From: Bifidobacterium castoris
Lineage (GTDB): Bacteria > Actinomycetota > Actinomycetes > Actinomycetales > Bifidobacteriaceae
Length of the DNA stretch: 64,000 nt
Reading direction: 5' to 3'
Assembly (NCBI RefSeq): GCF_003952025.1
Contig: NZ_QXGI01000002.1
Span: forward strand, 310,001 to 374,000
Part shown: piece after piece, positions 53,782 through 63,793 of the stretch
How positions within the stretch are numbered: the first letter of the stretch is position 1
How the letters are laid out: each line of letters starts with the position of its first letter
The notes under the pieces: generated by a model
Told to the model about the DNA's origin: nothing
The model's input: the letters and a program-made list of their open reading frames with translations, nothing else
Database searches by the model: none
Position numbers and translations under genes: made by a program

Positions 53782-53818
53782 GGGGTGTCCTTTCGAAGCA
53801 CATGCGAAAGGACACCCC
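53782..53818. terminator. Terminator between the kinase and PBP genes
   Basis: GGGGTGTCCTTTCG (53782-53795) pairs perfectly with 53805-53818 across a 9-base loop. It lies between convergent genes and closes the right end of the accessory module. An 11-base direct repeat TACATACAACG (53754 and 53767) precedes it. Confidence 0.75.
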
Positions 53819-53883
53819 CACCCGGTCCGCCTGTTTGTCTGCCGTCCGACGCGGTCATGTCAACTGCGCCGGACGCGGCCCGC

Positions 53884-56202
53884 TCATCCGCTATTGCCGG
53901 ATTGCTGCTGCGGCTCAGTGGTCGGCTGCGTATCCGGTTGCGTCGGTTGTGCCGGTTGCGTCGGTTCGGTGGTCGGTTGTGCCGTCTGCGTCGGCTCGGT
54001 GGTCGGTTGTGCCGTCTGCGTCGGCTCGCTCGTCGGCTTGTCGTTCGCTGTCTGTGACGGCGATGCGTTTTGCGTCGGCGACGCGCTCTGCGATGCCGAC
54101 TCGCTGGGCGATTCGCTCGGCGTGATCGTGTTCTGCCCCTGATTCGTCGTCGGCGCGCGCGATCCGCCCAGGCCCCAGTCGCCGTCCGGGCCGCCGATCT
54201 TGCCATTGTCGACGGCGGTCGGGAACTGCTCGACCGGCATGTCGGCGACGGCCGTCGACATGAACTCGGCGAACAGATGCGCCGGATAGCCGGTCGAGGA
54301 GACGCCGTAGCCGGCGAAGGACGGCACGACGAGGTTCTCGCCGTTCTCGCCCGGATTCCAGATCGCCCACACGTTCATCAGCTGCGGCGTGTAGCCGACG
54401 AAGCTCGCCGCCGTCTCGTCGTTCGCGGTGCCGGATTTGCCGGCGACCGGACGGCCGAGCTGCGAGGAGACGCCGGCGGCGGTGCCGTAGGTCGTCGTGC
54501 CGAGCATCGCGTTCTGCGTGAGCGCGCAGGCGTTCTCGTCGAAGACCTTCTTCGGCTCCGGGTTCGCCTTGTACATGTCCTTGTCGTCCTTCGTGACGTG
54601 GTCGACGATGTGCAGCGTGTTCTTCGTGCCGTTGTTCGCGATCGTCGAATGACCCTGCGCGAGATCCCAGACGGTCAGCGAGTTGATGCCGAGGATGTTG
54701 TAGAGCGTGTCCTCCTGGATGTCGCCGGTGATGCCGGCGTCATGCGCGATCTGCGCGTAGCGTTCCGGCGTCAGATGCTCGTTGACGTTCATGAATACGG
54801 TGTTCACCGAGTTCGCCGTCGCCTGGTTGAGGTTGATCGTGCCCCAGCTGATGCCGAGCGCGTTCGGCACCTCGGCGAAGGTGCCCGGCGTCGTCTCGAA
54901 GAGTTCCGGTGAATTGCCGTTGAACAGCGTCTGGAAGCTCACGTCGTCCTGCGCGGCGCCGATGAGGCCGAAGGGCTTCATCGTCGATCCGGGCTGGAAC
55001 GTTGCCTGCGTCGCGTTGTTGAGCTGCTGCTTGAGGTAGTCCTGTCCCGCGTACATCGCGCGCACCGAGCCGCTGCTCTGCTCGACGGCGATGCCGCCCA
55101 CCTGCAGCGTTTCCGGCATGCCTTCGGGCCGTTCGTCGCCGACCTGCTGCATGCGGTCCTGCATCGCCTTGTCGAGCGTCGTGACGACTTTGTAGCCGCC
55201 GGTCTCCAGTTCGTCCTTCGTGAAGGCCTTGTTGTTCGTCAGCTCCGTCTCGACCGTCGACAGGATGTAGCCGGTCGGCCCCTCGTAGTCGTTGCTGGGG
55301 ACGTACTCCTTGACTTCGGGGAACTTCGCGTCGGCCGCCTGCTGGTCGGTCAGGTAGCCGTCGTTCTTCATGATGTCGACGACGCGGTCGAAGCGCTTCT
55401 GCGCCTGCTGCGGGCTGACGGCCGGGTCCCAGGTGCTCGGCGCCGGGATGATGCCGGCGATCATCGCGGCCTCGGAGGGCGTGAGGTCCTTCGCGTCCTT
55501 GCCGAAATACGCCTGGGCGGCGGCCTGGATGCCGTAGGCGCCGCGGCCCAGATAGATCGTGTTCATGTAGTTGCACAGCACTTCGGACTTGTCCTGCGAG
55601 TTCGCGATCTTCATCGCGAGGATCGCCTCGCGGATCTTGCCGGTGTAGGACGTCGTTTCGCCCAGATAGTAGCGTTCCGCGTACTGCTGCGTGATCGTCG
55701 AGCCGCCCTGGCGGGTGCCCTTCGTCAGGTTGTTGTACAGCGCGCGCGCCATGCCGGTGATGTCGATGCCCTTGTTCGTCCAGAATGAACGGTCCTCGGA
55801 GGCGACGATCGCATTGCCGACGTAGTCGGGCAGCGTCGAGCAGTTGACGATCTCACGGTTCTGTTCGGAGAACGAGCCGATCGGCGTCGTGCCGTCGCTG
55901 TAGTAGACGGTCGTCTTCTCGGCGAGCGCGACCTTCTCCGGCTGCGGGATGTCCGTCGTCGCATACAGATAGGCGAACGCTCCGATGCCGAGGGCGAGGA
56001 TGACGCCGATGACGCCGAGCAGGATCTTCCACCACAGGCCTTTGTGCTTTTTCTTCGGGTCCTTCTTGTTCTTCGGCGCGCGATGGTTCCTGCGCGCGCC
56101 GTCGGGGCCTGCCGATGTCTTTCTCGCGTTCGTGGAGCCGGACGACGCCCTGTGCGCGCCGCCCGCCGCACCCGAACGTACGGTACGTGTCTGTGAAGCC
56201 AT
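53884..56202 (-). CDS. Class A penicillin-binding protein (transglycosylase/transpeptidase)
   Basis: 772 residues; a bifunctional peptidoglycan synthase anchored by one N-terminal helix (WWKILLGVIGVILALGIGAF) after a basic cytoplasmic tail. The GT51 domain (about 90-270) has ASEDRSFWTNKGID (catalytic Glu), RQGGSTITQQYAER and TIYLGRGAYGIQAAAQAYFG. The transpeptidase domain has the SxxK serine in QPGSTMKPFG, SVN in ATANSVNTVF and KSG in AGKSGTAND. The C-terminal ~85 residues are a Thr/Pro/Gln/Ser tail with 10-residue repeats, probably spanning the wall. The start at 56202 has TACCGT 7 bases upstream. The upstream GTG adds three residues. Confidence 0.95.
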   Translation of the reverse strand: MASQTRTVRSGAAGGAHRASSGSTNARKTSAGPDGARRNHRAPKNKKDPKKKHKGLWWKILLGVIGVILALGIGAFAYLYATTDIPQPEKVALAEKTTVYYSDGTTPIGSFSEQNREIVNCSTLPDYVGNAIVASEDRSFWTNKGIDITGMARALYNNLTKGTRQGGSTITQQYAERYYLGETTSYTGKIREAILAMKIANSQDKSEVLCNYMNTIYLGRGAYGIQAAAQAYFGKDAKDLTPSEAAMIAGIIPAPSTWDPAVSPQQAQKRFDRVVDIMKNDGYLTDQQAADAKFPEVKEYVPSNDYEGPTGYILSTVETELTNNKAFTKDELETGGYKVVTTLDKAMQDRMQQVGDERPEGMPETLQVGGIAVEQSSGSVRAMYAGQDYLKQQLNNATQATFQPGSTMKPFGLIGAAQDDVSFQTLFNGNSPELFETTPGTFAEVPNALGISWGTINLNQATANSVNTVFMNVNEHLTPERYAQIAHDAGITGDIQEDTLYNILGINSLTVWDLAQGHSTIANNGTKNTLHIVDHVTKDDKDMYKANPEPKKVFDENACALTQNAMLGTTTYGTAAGVSSQLGRPVAGKSGTANDETAASFVGYTPQLMNVWAIWNPGENGENLVVPSFAGYGVSSTGYPAHLFAEFMSTAVADMPVEQFPTAVDNGKIGGPDGDWGLGGSRAPTTNQGQNTITPSESPSESASQSASPTQNASPSQTANDKPTSEPTQTAQPTTEPTQTAQPTTEPTQPAQPTQPDTQPTTEPQQQSGNSG
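53947..54037 (-). repeat. 30-bp coding repeats in the PBP tail
   Basis: About three copies of a 30-base unit (for example 53971-54000 and 54001-54030) encode TAQPTTEPTQ decamers at the C terminus. Length variation between strains is likely. Confidence 0.8.
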
Positions 56203-56209
56203 GCCATCC

Positions 56210-56215
56210 ACGGTA
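56210..56215 (-). promoter_or_regulatory. Putative -10 of the PBP gene (leaderless type)
   Basis: TACCGT on the minus strand ends 7 bases before ATG 56202. It is a poor -10 by sequence but fits the recurrent spacing. Confidence 0.35.
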
Positions 56216-56403
56216 ATCGGCGTACCTGAAAAACCGCCGTCGCTTCGCCGAAGGGCGCATCGGAGCCGCCGACTACGCCGGCGTAGGTTTTTCCTGCATA
56301 CACGGTAACGTTAGTGTCTTGAAGGTCCTTCGGCAGTCCACCGCGGGCAATGCGCGGTATGCTGAAAGGCGAACAACGCACGCAACTAGAGGAGTCATTT
56401 TTC

Positions 56404-57546
56404 ATGAGCATTCGCGTGGCTATCGCCGGTGTGGGCAATTGCGCCTCGTCACTGGTGCAGGGTGTCGAGTATTACAAGGACACCAAGGATGAGGATAAGA
56501 TCCCTGGACTGATGCACAACAACTTCGGCGGCTACCGTGTGCGCGACATCGAGTTTGTCACCGCGTTCGACGTCGACGCCGACAAGGTCGGCAAGGATCT
56601 GTCCGAGGCGGTCTTCTCGTCGCAGAACAACACGATCAAGTTCTCCGACGTGCCGAATCTGGGCGTCGAGGTGCAGCGTGGACCGACGCTCGACGGTCTG
56701 GGCGAGTACTACCGCGAGATGATCGAGGAGTCGGACAAGGAACCGGTCGACGTGGCCCAGGTGCTGCGCGACAACAAGGTCGACGTCCTCGTCTCCTATC
56801 TGCCGGTCGGCTCCGAGGAGGCCGACAAGGCGTATGCGCAGGCCGCGATGGACGCCGGCTGCGCGTTCGTCAACTGCCTGCCGGTGTTCATCGCCTCCGA
56901 CCCGGAGTGGGCGCAGAAGTTCCGTGACGCCGGCGTGCCGATCATCGGCGACGACATCAAGAGCCAGGTCGGCGCGACGATCACGCACCGAGTGCTCGCC
57001 CGCCTGTTCGAGGACCGCGGCGTGCATCTCGACCGCACCTACCAGCTCAACGTCGGCGGCAACATGGACTTCATGAACATGCTGCAGCGTTCGCGCCTCG
57101 AATCGAAGAAGATCTCGAAGACGCGCGCCGTCACGTCGATCGTCCCCCACGAGATGGACCCGTACAACGTCCACATCGGCCCGTCCGACTACGTCGCATG
57201 GCTCGACGACCGCAAGTTCGCGTTCGTCCGCCTCGAGGGCACGACCTTCGGCGACGTCCCGTTGAGCCTCGAGTACAAGCTCGAGGTGTGGGATTCGCCG
57301 AACTCGGCCGGCATCGTCATCGACGCCGTGCGCGCCGCGAAGATCGCGCTCGACCGCGGCCTCGCCGGCCCGGTGCTCGCGCCGTCCTCCTACTTCATGA
57401 AGTCCCCGGCCGTGCAGCATGAGGACAATGAGGCGCGCCAGCTCGTCGAGGAGTTCATCGCCGGCAAGGTCGAGGCGAACGAGGCCGAGCTCGACGCCGA
57501 CGTGGCCAAGGCGAAGGCCGACGGCAAGGACGTCTGGAAGGCCTGA
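56404..57546 (+). CDS. ino1: Inositol-3-phosphate synthase
   Basis: 380 residues. It turns glucose-6-phosphate into L-myo-inositol-1-phosphate with NAD, for inositol lipids. The short actinobacterial/archaeal form begins [20 protein letters not shown], a Rossmann motif. Other family stretches are [50 protein letters not shown] (active-site Lys and Asp) and [13 protein letters not shown]. The start follows GAGGAG. A TATGCT box near 56358 suggests a ~40-base leader. It ends at a hairpin. Confidence 0.96.
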   Translation: MSIRVAIAGVGNCASSLVQGVEYYKDTKDEDKIPGLMHNNFGGYRVRDIEFVTAFDVDADKVGKDLSEAVFSSQNNTIKFSDVPNLGVEVQRGPTLDGLGEYYREMIEESDKEPVDVAQVLRDNKVDVLVSYLPVGSEEADKAYAQAAMDAGCAFVNCLPVFIASDPEWAQKFRDAGVPIIGDDIKSQVGATITHRVLARLFEDRGVHLDRTYQLNVGGNMDFMNMLQRSRLESKKISKTRAVTSIVPHEMDPYNVHIGPSDYVAWLDDRKFAFVRLEGTTFGDVPLSLEYKLEVWDSPNSAGIVIDAVRAAKIALDRGLAGPVLAPSSYFMKSPAVQHEDNEARQLVEEFIAGKVEANEAELDADVAKAKADGKDVWKA

Positions 57547-57577
57547 GCCCGAAGCGTCGCCGTTCGACGGCTGTCTG

Positions 57578-57612
57578 AAGGCCGCCCATGCCCCCGTGGC
57601 GTGGGCGGCTTT
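57578..57612 (+). terminator. Terminator of ino1
   Basis: AAGGCCGCCCATGC (57578-57591) pairs with GCGTGGGCGGCTTT (57599-57612), with two wobble pairs and a 7-base loop; the stem ends in TTT. Confidence 0.75.
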
Positions 57613-57670
57613 CGTCATATCCGCGGCATGCCGTGTGTTGCGGTGTCGGGGCATGGTGTACACTGATGAA

Positions 57671-57759
57671 TGCCTCCGCGTGGCACTATGTCACCCAATC
57701 CCCCCAGGGCAGGAATGCAGCAAGGGTAAGTGGCCTCTGGTGGGTGCGCGGAGGTTTTT
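57671..57759 (+). ncRNA. ffs: Signal recognition particle RNA (4.5S)
   Basis: The small bacterial SRP RNA, partner of Ffh and of FtsY (3521). The apical part carries the conserved asymmetric and symmetric loops: CCAGGGCAGGAATGCAGCAA, then GGGTAAGTGG. The terminal stem CCTCCGCG (57673-57680) pairs with CGCGGAGG (57747-57754), and CACCC with GGGTG inside it. Five T follow at 57755-57759. A TACACT box at 57659-57664 with TTGCGG upstream would start the RNA near 57671. It lies in an otherwise non-coding 250-base gap. Confidence 0.85.
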
Positions 57760-57790
57760 CCGTATTCACGAGGTTTTTCCCCACTTGCGC

Positions 57791-57796
57791 TACAGT
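57791..57796 (+). promoter_or_regulatory. -10 element of the PAP2 gene (leaderless)
   Basis: TACAGT ends 7 bases before ATG 57804; no ribosome site is present. Confidence 0.5.
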
Positions 57797-57803
57797 CGGT
57801 AGC

Positions 57804-58913
57804 ATGACCGAGCACATGCATGACACCCCGTCCGCGCATCCCGACGCCGGCGCGACGCAGCCCTCCGCTGACGCGACGCACTGGTCCGCGCTCGAGAAGC
57901 CGCAGCGCCCCGCACCGCTGCCGGTGCCGCAGGGCGGCGCCGATAAGCCCAATGAGGAGGACGTCCTCGCGCAGGACATGAAGGACAAGCTCGCGCAGCT
58001 CGATCCGCTGACGTTGCGCCCGCGCCCGTCGAGCGTCGTGCTGGGCGTCGTCTTCGGCGTCGTCTTCCTCGCGATCGCCGCCGCCGTCTACTGGCTCGGC
58101 GTGCGCACCGTCGCCGGGCAGACCTTCGAGGACCTCGCGATCGTCAACTATGCGTCGACGATGCCGTCGTGGCTCGGCTTCGGCCATCTGCAGTCGCCGA
58201 TCATCATCGGCGTCGCGCTCGCCTTCGGCGCCGCCGCCTTCGTCGTCGCCGCGCTGCGCCGGCGGTGGTGGCTCGTCGGGCAGCTCGCTGTTTACGGCGC
58301 CGTCTGCTTCGCCGCGGCGAGACTGCTCAAGCCGTACCTGCCGAGGCCGTTCCTCATCTACGTCGAATCGTCGGTCAACAATTCCGCGCCGTCGGGGCAC
58401 ACGATGCTCGCCGCGGCCGCGGGGCTCGTGCTGCTGTGCGCGGTGCCGCACGCATGGCGTGCCGCGTGCGCCGTGCTGTCGACGGTGTGCACGATCGTCG
58501 TCGGCGCATCGGTCGTCTTCGACCAGTGGCACCGGCCGAGCGACGTGCTGATGGCGATGTTCATCGCCGGCGGCCTGATGATGCTCACGCTGGCGTGCAC
58601 GCGCGCCTCGGGCATGGACCGTCCCGGCGACCGCGTCTCGTCGCCGTCGATCCAGCTCGTCGCGACCGCGTTGATCACGCTCGGGCTGTGCGCGATCGCG
58701 TACGGCGTCTACGTCGTCTGGCAGGTGCAGCCCGGGCTCGTGTCGTCGGCGGGCTGGGCGGCCTCGGGATCGTGCGCGGCGACGACGGCGCTCGTCTTCG
58801 GATGCGCCGCGTTCGTCAACGGCATGGTGCTGATGATGCGCCAGCTGACGGCCGCGCCGTTGACGAAGCTCGGGCTCATCGGCGCGCCGCCGGCGCCGCC
58901 CAAAGCGAAATGA
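57804..58913 (+). CDS. PAP2-family membrane phosphatase
   Basis: 369 residues. A ~75-residue hydrophilic, Pro-rich N terminus is followed by about eight transmembrane segments. The PAP2 phosphatase signature is split as usual: KPYLPRP (KX6RP-like), NSAPSGHTM (PSGH) and SVVFDQWHRPSDVL (SRX5HX3D-like, with the catalytic His and Asp). It probably dephosphorylates undecaprenyl diphosphate or phosphatidate; which one cannot be told. ATG 57804 is chosen because the TACAGT box 7 bases upstream predicts a leaderless start and the longer frame runs through the SRP RNA gene. Confidence 0.9.
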   Translation: MTEHMHDTPSAHPDAGATQPSADATHWSALEKPQRPAPLPVPQGGADKPNEEDVLAQDMKDKLAQLDPLTLRPRPSSVVLGVVFGVVFLAIAAAVYWLGVRTVAGQTFEDLAIVNYASTMPSWLGFGHLQSPIIIGVALAFGAAAFVVAALRRRWWLVGQLAVYGAVCFAAARLLKPYLPRPFLIYVESSVNNSAPSGHTMLAAAAGLVLLCAVPHAWRAACAVLSTVCTIVVGASVVFDQWHRPSDVLMAMFIAGGLMMLTLACTRASGMDRPGDRVSSPSIQLVATALITLGLCAIAYGVYVVWQVQPGLVSSAGWAASGSCAATTALVFGCAAFVNGMVLMMRQLTAAPLTKLGLIGAPPAPPKAK

Positions 58914-59020
58914 ACGGCGTCGAAACGCCCCGATCGGCGCCGAGACGCGCCGGGCCGGCGCAGTCGATTGCGCAGCCCGTGAGTAATATGGCGTGCGAAT
59001 ACCGCATGTAAGGAGAAATC

Positions 59021-61921
59021 ATGACTGCAGGCAGCAAGCTCGTGATCGTCGAATCCCCGGCGAAGGCCAAGAAGATCGGCGGCTACCTCGGGGACGGGTA
59101 CACCGTGCTCGCTTCGGTGGGGCATATTCGCGACCTTGCCCAGCCGAGTCAGGTTCCCGCTGACCAAAAGGCGCGCTTCGGCAAGTTCGGCGTCGATGTG
59201 GACGACGGGTTCAAACCCTACTACATCGTCGGCGCGGACAAGAGGAAGACCGTCGCCGAGCTGCGCGCCGCGCTCAAGGACGCCGACGAGCTCTTCCTCG
59301 CGACCGATGAGGATCGCGAAGGCGAGGCGATCGCATGGCATCTCGTGCAGACGCTCAAGCCGAAGGTACCGGTCAAGCGCATGGTGTTCCACGAGATCAC
59401 GCCGGAGGCGATCCGCGCGTCGCTTGAGCATACGCGCGAGGTCGACGGCCATATGGTCGATGCGCAGGAGACGCGTCGCGTGCTCGACCGCCTCTACGGT
59501 TACGAATTGTCTCCGGTGCTGTGGCGCAAGGTCGGCCCGGGACTGTCCGCGGGGCGCGTGCAGTCGGTCGCCACGCGTCTGATCGTCGAACGCGAGCGCG
59601 AACGCATGGCATTCGTGCGCGCGCCGTACTGGGACGTCGTCGCGCAGCTGCAGGCGCCGGACGCGCTCGGCGCCGACGTGGCCTTCGAGGCGCGTCTGGT
59701 CGCCGTCGACGGCCATCGCGTCGCCGGGTCGAAGGACTTCACGTCGCGCGGCGAACTCACCGAGGCCGCGCGCAAGGACGGCGTGCGCCAGCTGGGGCAG
59801 GCCGACGCCGCCGCGATCGCCGCCGCGCTCGGGCAGGCGCCGTTCAGCGTCGCCGACGTCGAGAAGAAGCCGTATCGGCGCCGTCCGCAGCCGCCGTTCA
59901 CGACGTCGACGATGCAGCAGGCCGCCGGCAACCGTCTCGGCATGTCGTCGAGGCAGACGATGCGCGCCGCGCAGATGCTGTACGAGAACGGCTACATCAC
60001 CTATATGCGTACCGATTCGGTCACGCTCAGCCAGGAGGCGATCCACGCCGCGCGCGAATCGGTCGCGCGCGAGTTCGGCGAGCAGTATCTGTCCGAGAGC
60101 CCCAAGCAGTACGCGACGAAGACGGCGGGCGCGCAGGAGGCGCACGAATGCATCCGTCCGGCGGGCTCGCACTTCCGCGATCCGTCGCAGCTCGCCGGCA
60201 AGCTGCCGCCGGACCAGCTCAAGCTGTACACGCTCATCTGGCAGCGCACGCTCGCCTCGCAGATGGCCGACGCGACCGGTTCGACGGCCACAGCGCGTTT
60301 CACCGCCGGCGCCGGCGACCGCGGCGAGACGACGTTCCAGGCTTCGGGCACCGTCATCGAGTTCCCCGGCTTCCTGCGCGTGCTCGGCGAGCACCGCAAG
60401 GGCGCGAAGGACGACGAGGCGTCGCTGCCGCCGATGAGCCCGGGCGACGTGCTGCACGCGCGGGACGTGAAGGCGGACGGCCATGAGACGCAGCCGCCGG
60501 CGCGCTACACCGAAGCCTCGCTCGTCAAGACGCTCGAGGCGAAGGAGATCGGCCGCCCGTCCACCTACGCGAGCATCATCTCGACGATCATCGACAGGAA
60601 ATACGTGTACGAGCGCGGCCGCGCGCTCATCCCGTCGTGGCTCGCGTTCGCCGTGACGAAACTGCTCGAGACAAAGTTCCCCAAGTATGTCGACTACCAG
60701 TTCACGGCGGATATGGAGAACGGCCTCGACGAGATCGCGCACGGCAGGGACACCGGGCGCGACTGGCTCACCGCCTTCTATTTCGGCACCGGCAAGGACG
60801 CGGCGAGGAACGCCGATGAAGTGCATGAGGGACTGCAGCAGCAGGTCGCGCAGCTCGGCGAGATCGACGCACGCGCGATCAATACGATTGAGATCGGCGA
60901 CGGCATCAATGTGCGTGTCGGCCGCTACGGCCCGTATCTCGAGGACATGAAGCACCTCGACGACAAGGGCAATCCGAAGCACGCGTCGATCCCGGAGACG
61001 CTCGCGCCGGACGAGCTCACCGTCGCCGAGGCGCACAAGCTCATCGACGAGAACGCCGGCGGTCCGCGCGTGCTCGGCGCCGACCCGGCGACCGGCGGCA
61101 CCGTCGAGCTGCGCAACGGCCGTTTCGGCCCGTACATCGCGCTCGTCGAGGAAGGCTCGGATGCGCGTCCGAAGATGGCGTCGCTGTTCAAGTCGATGAC
61201 GCCGGAGACGATCACGCTTGACGACGCGCTCAGATTGCTGAGCCTGCCGCGACTCGTCGCGTCCTACGACGAGACCGACGAGAAGACCGGCGAGACGGGC
61301 ACGACGAAGATCCTTGCGAACAACGGCCGCTACGGCCCGTATCTGACGCGCGAACGCGCCGACGGCACGAGCGAGACGCGTTCGCTCGAGAACGAGGACA
61401 TGATCTTCACGGTGACCGGGCAGCAGGCGCGCGACCTGTTCGCGCAGCCGAAGTACGGCCGCGGCCGCCGCGCCGCGAAGCCGCCGCTGCGCGAACTCGG
61501 CAACGATCCGACGACGAACAAGCCGGTGACGATCAAGGAAGGCTTCTACGGCGCCTACATCACCGACGGCGAGACGAACCGTTCGCTGCCCAAGCAGTAC
61601 GATCCGAAGACGATCTCCGCCGAGGACGCGTTCCGTCTGCTCGCCGAGAAGCGCGCGGCCGGCCCGGCCAAGCGCCGTGGCCGCAAGGCGTCGGCGAAAT
61701 CGTCGAAATCGTCGAGGTCCGCGAAGACGAAGCCGGTGAGCGCCGCGCAGGCCGCCCGCGAGGAGCGCCGCAGAAAGGTGCGTGAATTCGCCGACCAGGG
61801 ATGGCCGAACGCGCGTATCGCGCGCGAGATCGGCTCGACGCCCGCCACCGTCAAGTCGGACATCGAGTATCTGAGCGAGCATGACGGCTACGTGCGCCCG
61901 GCCGTCGCGTCGAGGCGCTGA
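59021..61921 (+). CDS. topA: DNA topoisomerase I
   Basis: 966 residues. It relaxes negative supercoils. The Toprim domain opens [18 protein letters not shown] and contains [18 protein letters not shown] (acidic metal triad). The catalytic Tyr is in [14 protein letters not shown] at about residue 330. The C-terminal part has Topo-C repeats ([24 protein letters not shown]) and no four-Cys zinc fingers, ending in a basic Lys/Ser/Arg-rich tail and a helix-turn-helix-like end ([20 protein letters not shown]). This is the actinobacterial form. AAGGAG precedes the start; tmk follows 8 bases after the stop. Confidence 0.97.
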   Translation: MTAGSKLVIVESPAKAKKIGGYLGDGYTVLASVGHIRDLAQPSQVPADQKARFGKFGVDVDDGFKPYYIVGADKRKTVAELRAALKDADELFLATDEDREGEAIAWHLVQTLKPKVPVKRMVFHEITPEAIRASLEHTREVDGHMVDAQETRRVLDRLYGYELSPVLWRKVGPGLSAGRVQSVATRLIVERERERMAFVRAPYWDVVAQLQAPDALGADVAFEARLVAVDGHRVAGSKDFTSRGELTEAARKDGVRQLGQADAAAIAAALGQAPFSVADVEKKPYRRRPQPPFTTSTMQQAAGNRLGMSSRQTMRAAQMLYENGYITYMRTDSVTLSQEAIHAARESVAREFGEQYLSESPKQYATKTAGAQEAHECIRPAGSHFRDPSQLAGKLPPDQLKLYTLIWQRTLASQMADATGSTATARFTAGAGDRGETTFQASGTVIEFPGFLRVLGEHRKGAKDDEASLPPMSPGDVLHARDVKADGHETQPPARYTEASLVKTLEAKEIGRPSTYASIISTIIDRKYVYERGRALIPSWLAFAVTKLLETKFPKYVDYQFTADMENGLDEIAHGRDTGRDWLTAFYFGTGKDAARNADEVHEGLQQQVAQLGEIDARAINTIEIGDGINVRVGRYGPYLEDMKHLDDKGNPKHASIPETLAPDELTVAEAHKLIDENAGGPRVLGADPATGGTVELRNGRFGPYIALVEEGSDARPKMASLFKSMTPETITLDDALRLLSLPRLVASYDETDEKTGETGTTKILANNGRYGPYLTRERADGTSETRSLENEDMIFTVTGQQARDLFAQPKYGRGRRAAKPPLRELGNDPTTNKPVTIKEGFYGAYITDGETNRSLPKQYDPKTISAEDAFRLLAEKRAAGPAKRRGRKASAKSSKSSRSAKTKPVSAAQAAREERRRKVREFADQGWPNARIAREIGSTPATVKSDIEYLSEHDGYVRPAVASRR

Positions 61922-61929
61922 GCGGCGGC

Positions 61930-62553
61930 ATGACGATGGCGCAACAGGGATTGTTCGTCTCCTTCGAAGGCGTCGACGGCGCCGGCAAGACGACGCAGGT
62001 TGAGCGTCTCGCCGACCATTGGCGCGCGCGGGGCAGGGAGGTGGTCGTCACGCGCGAGCCGGGCGGCACGTCGCTCGGCGTCGAGATCCGGCGGCTGCTG
62101 CTGCACGGCGACGCACCGATCGCGGCGCGCGCCGAGGCGCTGCTGTTCGCCGCCGACCGCGCTCAGCACGTCGCCGAGACGATCCGCCCGGCGCTTGAAC
62201 GCGGCGCGATCGTCATCACCGACCGGTACCTCGATTCGTCACTCGCCTATCAGGCGGGCGGCCGCGAACTGACGGCCGACGAGATCCGCGGGCTGAGCAT
62301 GTGGGCGACCGGCGGCCTGCTGCCGCGGCGCACCTATCTGCTCGACGTCGATCCGGAGCTCGCGCATGCGCGGCTCACGCACGCCGACGACCGCATCGAA
62401 TCGGCCGGCGACGCCTTCCGACGGCGCACGCGCCGCGCGTTCCTCGACCTCGCCGGGCGCGAGCCGGAGCGTTTCCTCGTCGTCGACGCATCGGCGCCGG
62501 CCGACGACGTCGCGCGTACGATTTGCCAAGACAGCGCGAATCTGGTTGGGTGA
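61930..62553 (+). CDS. tmk: Thymidylate kinase
   Basis: 207 residues. It phosphorylates dTMP to dTDP. The P-loop is [18 protein letters not shown]; the DRX motif is [17 protein letters not shown]; the second Arg-rich motif is [10 protein letters not shown]; and the LID region is [11 protein letters not shown]. The length is normal. Two ATGs six bases apart (61930, 61936) are both possible; the second leaves [11 protein letters not shown]. It is in an operon between topA and the delta' gene. Confidence 0.96.
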   Translation: MTMAQQGLFVSFEGVDGAGKTTQVERLADHWRARGREVVVTREPGGTSLGVEIRRLLLHGDAPIAARAEALLFAADRAQHVAETIRPALERGAIVITDRYLDSSLAYQAGGRELTADEIRGLSMWATGGLLPRRTYLLDVDPELAHARLTHADDRIESAGDAFRRRTRRAFLDLAGREPERFLVVDASAPADDVARTICQDSANLVG

Positions 62554-62559
62554 GACGTC

Positions 62560-63714
62560 ATGAGCGTGTGGGACACCTTGGTGGGGCAGGACCGCGTCGT
62601 CGAACAGCTGCGCGCGGTCAGCTGCGGCGACCCGAAGATGCTGGCGCAGTCATGGCTGATCTGCGGCCCTCCCGGTTCGGGCCGCTCCAACATGGCGCGC
62701 GCGTTCGCGGCCGCGTTGGAGAGCCCGGACCACGGCCTCGGCGACGAGCCGACGAAGGCCGTGCGCGAGGTGTTCGCGGGCACGCATCCGGACGTGACGA
62801 CATTGACGACCGACAAGGTGACGATCGGCATCGACGAGGTGCGCGACCTCGTGACGACGGCCGAGCAGATGCCGCGCAGCGGCCCGTGGCGCATCATCAT
62901 CATCGAGGACGTCGACCGCATGCTCGAACGCACGACGAACGTGCTGCTCAAGGAGATCGAGGAGCCGAGCCCGCGCACGATCTGGCTGCTGTGCGCGCCG
63001 AGCGCGCAGGACGTGCTGCCGACGATCCGTTCGCGCACGCGCATCGTCAACCTCGGCGTGCCTTCGGACGCGCAGGTCGCGCAGTACCTCGAGGACCGGC
63101 ATGGCGTCGACCACAACCTCGCCGTGCGCGCCGCGCGGCTCGCCGAAGGGCACATCGGCGTCGCGACGCTGTACGCGACCGACTCGCAGGTGCTCGCCGA
63201 CCGCGACGAGCTCGTCGTCGGCGTCCTCGGGCTGCGCAGGACGTCGCAGGCGATCCTGCTCGCCGGCTCCCTGCTCGACAGCGCGAAGGCGCAGGCCGCC
63301 GCCGACGTGGCCAAGCGCGGCGACAAGGCGCGCGCCGAGTTCCTGCGCCTCAACGGCCTGCAGGAGGGCGACCGTGTGCCGCCGTCGCTGCGCCCCGCGT
63401 ACAACGCATTGACGAAGACCGACGACGTCAAACGCCAGACGACGCGCCGTACGCGCGACGTGCTCGACCGCGCGCTCAACTCGGTCGCGAGCGTCTACCG
63501 CGACGTCGCCGTGCTGCAGAACGACGCCGAGGAATCGGTCGGCCTCGTCAACGTCGAGAACCGGCGCGCGATCGCCGACCTGAGCGCTCGGCTGCGAAGG
63601 GAGCGGACGATCGGCTGCCTCGACGAGATCAACGTCGCGCGCCGGCGTCTGCTCGGCAACGGCAACGCGCTGCTCGTGATCGAAGCGCTGTTTTGCGCGC
63701 TCGCCGATATGTGA
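62560..63714 (+). CDS. holB: DNA polymerase III subunit delta'
   Basis: 384 residues of the AAA+ clamp-loader fold. It opens VWDTLVGQDRVVEQLRAV. The P-loop is degenerate (CGPPGSGRSNMARAF, with Arg in place of Lys), so it should not hydrolyse ATP, as known for delta'. The sensor-1 region is IWLLCAPSAQDVLPTIRSRT; the Arg finger of SRC is present as SRT. The Walker B-like stretch IIIIEDVDRMLERTTNVLL is present. No zinc Cys set. The C-terminal collar domain follows. It complements DnaX (39255) in the clamp loader. It starts 6 bases after tmk. Confidence 0.93.
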   Translation: MSVWDTLVGQDRVVEQLRAVSCGDPKMLAQSWLICGPPGSGRSNMARAFAAALESPDHGLGDEPTKAVREVFAGTHPDVTTLTTDKVTIGIDEVRDLVTTAEQMPRSGPWRIIIIEDVDRMLERTTNVLLKEIEEPSPRTIWLLCAPSAQDVLPTIRSRTRIVNLGVPSDAQVAQYLEDRHGVDHNLAVRAARLAEGHIGVATLYATDSQVLADRDELVVGVLGLRRTSQAILLAGSLLDSAKAQAAADVAKRGDKARAEFLRLNGLQEGDRVPPSLRPAYNALTKTDDVKRQTTRRTRDVLDRALNSVASVYRDVAVLQNDAEESVGLVNVENRRAIADLSARLRRERTIGCLDEINVARRRLLGNGNALLVIEALFCALADM

Positions 63715-63793
63715 GCGGCCGACGGCGATTCGCGACACGCGATATATCAGCCATGCGTCGCCATGCGCGCCGCCGATGCGCGATACTGGAGTC

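Noticed and set aside
58709-61882. A 1057-codon minus-strand open frame
   Set aside because: Antisense of topA; composition typical of a GC-rich shadow frame.
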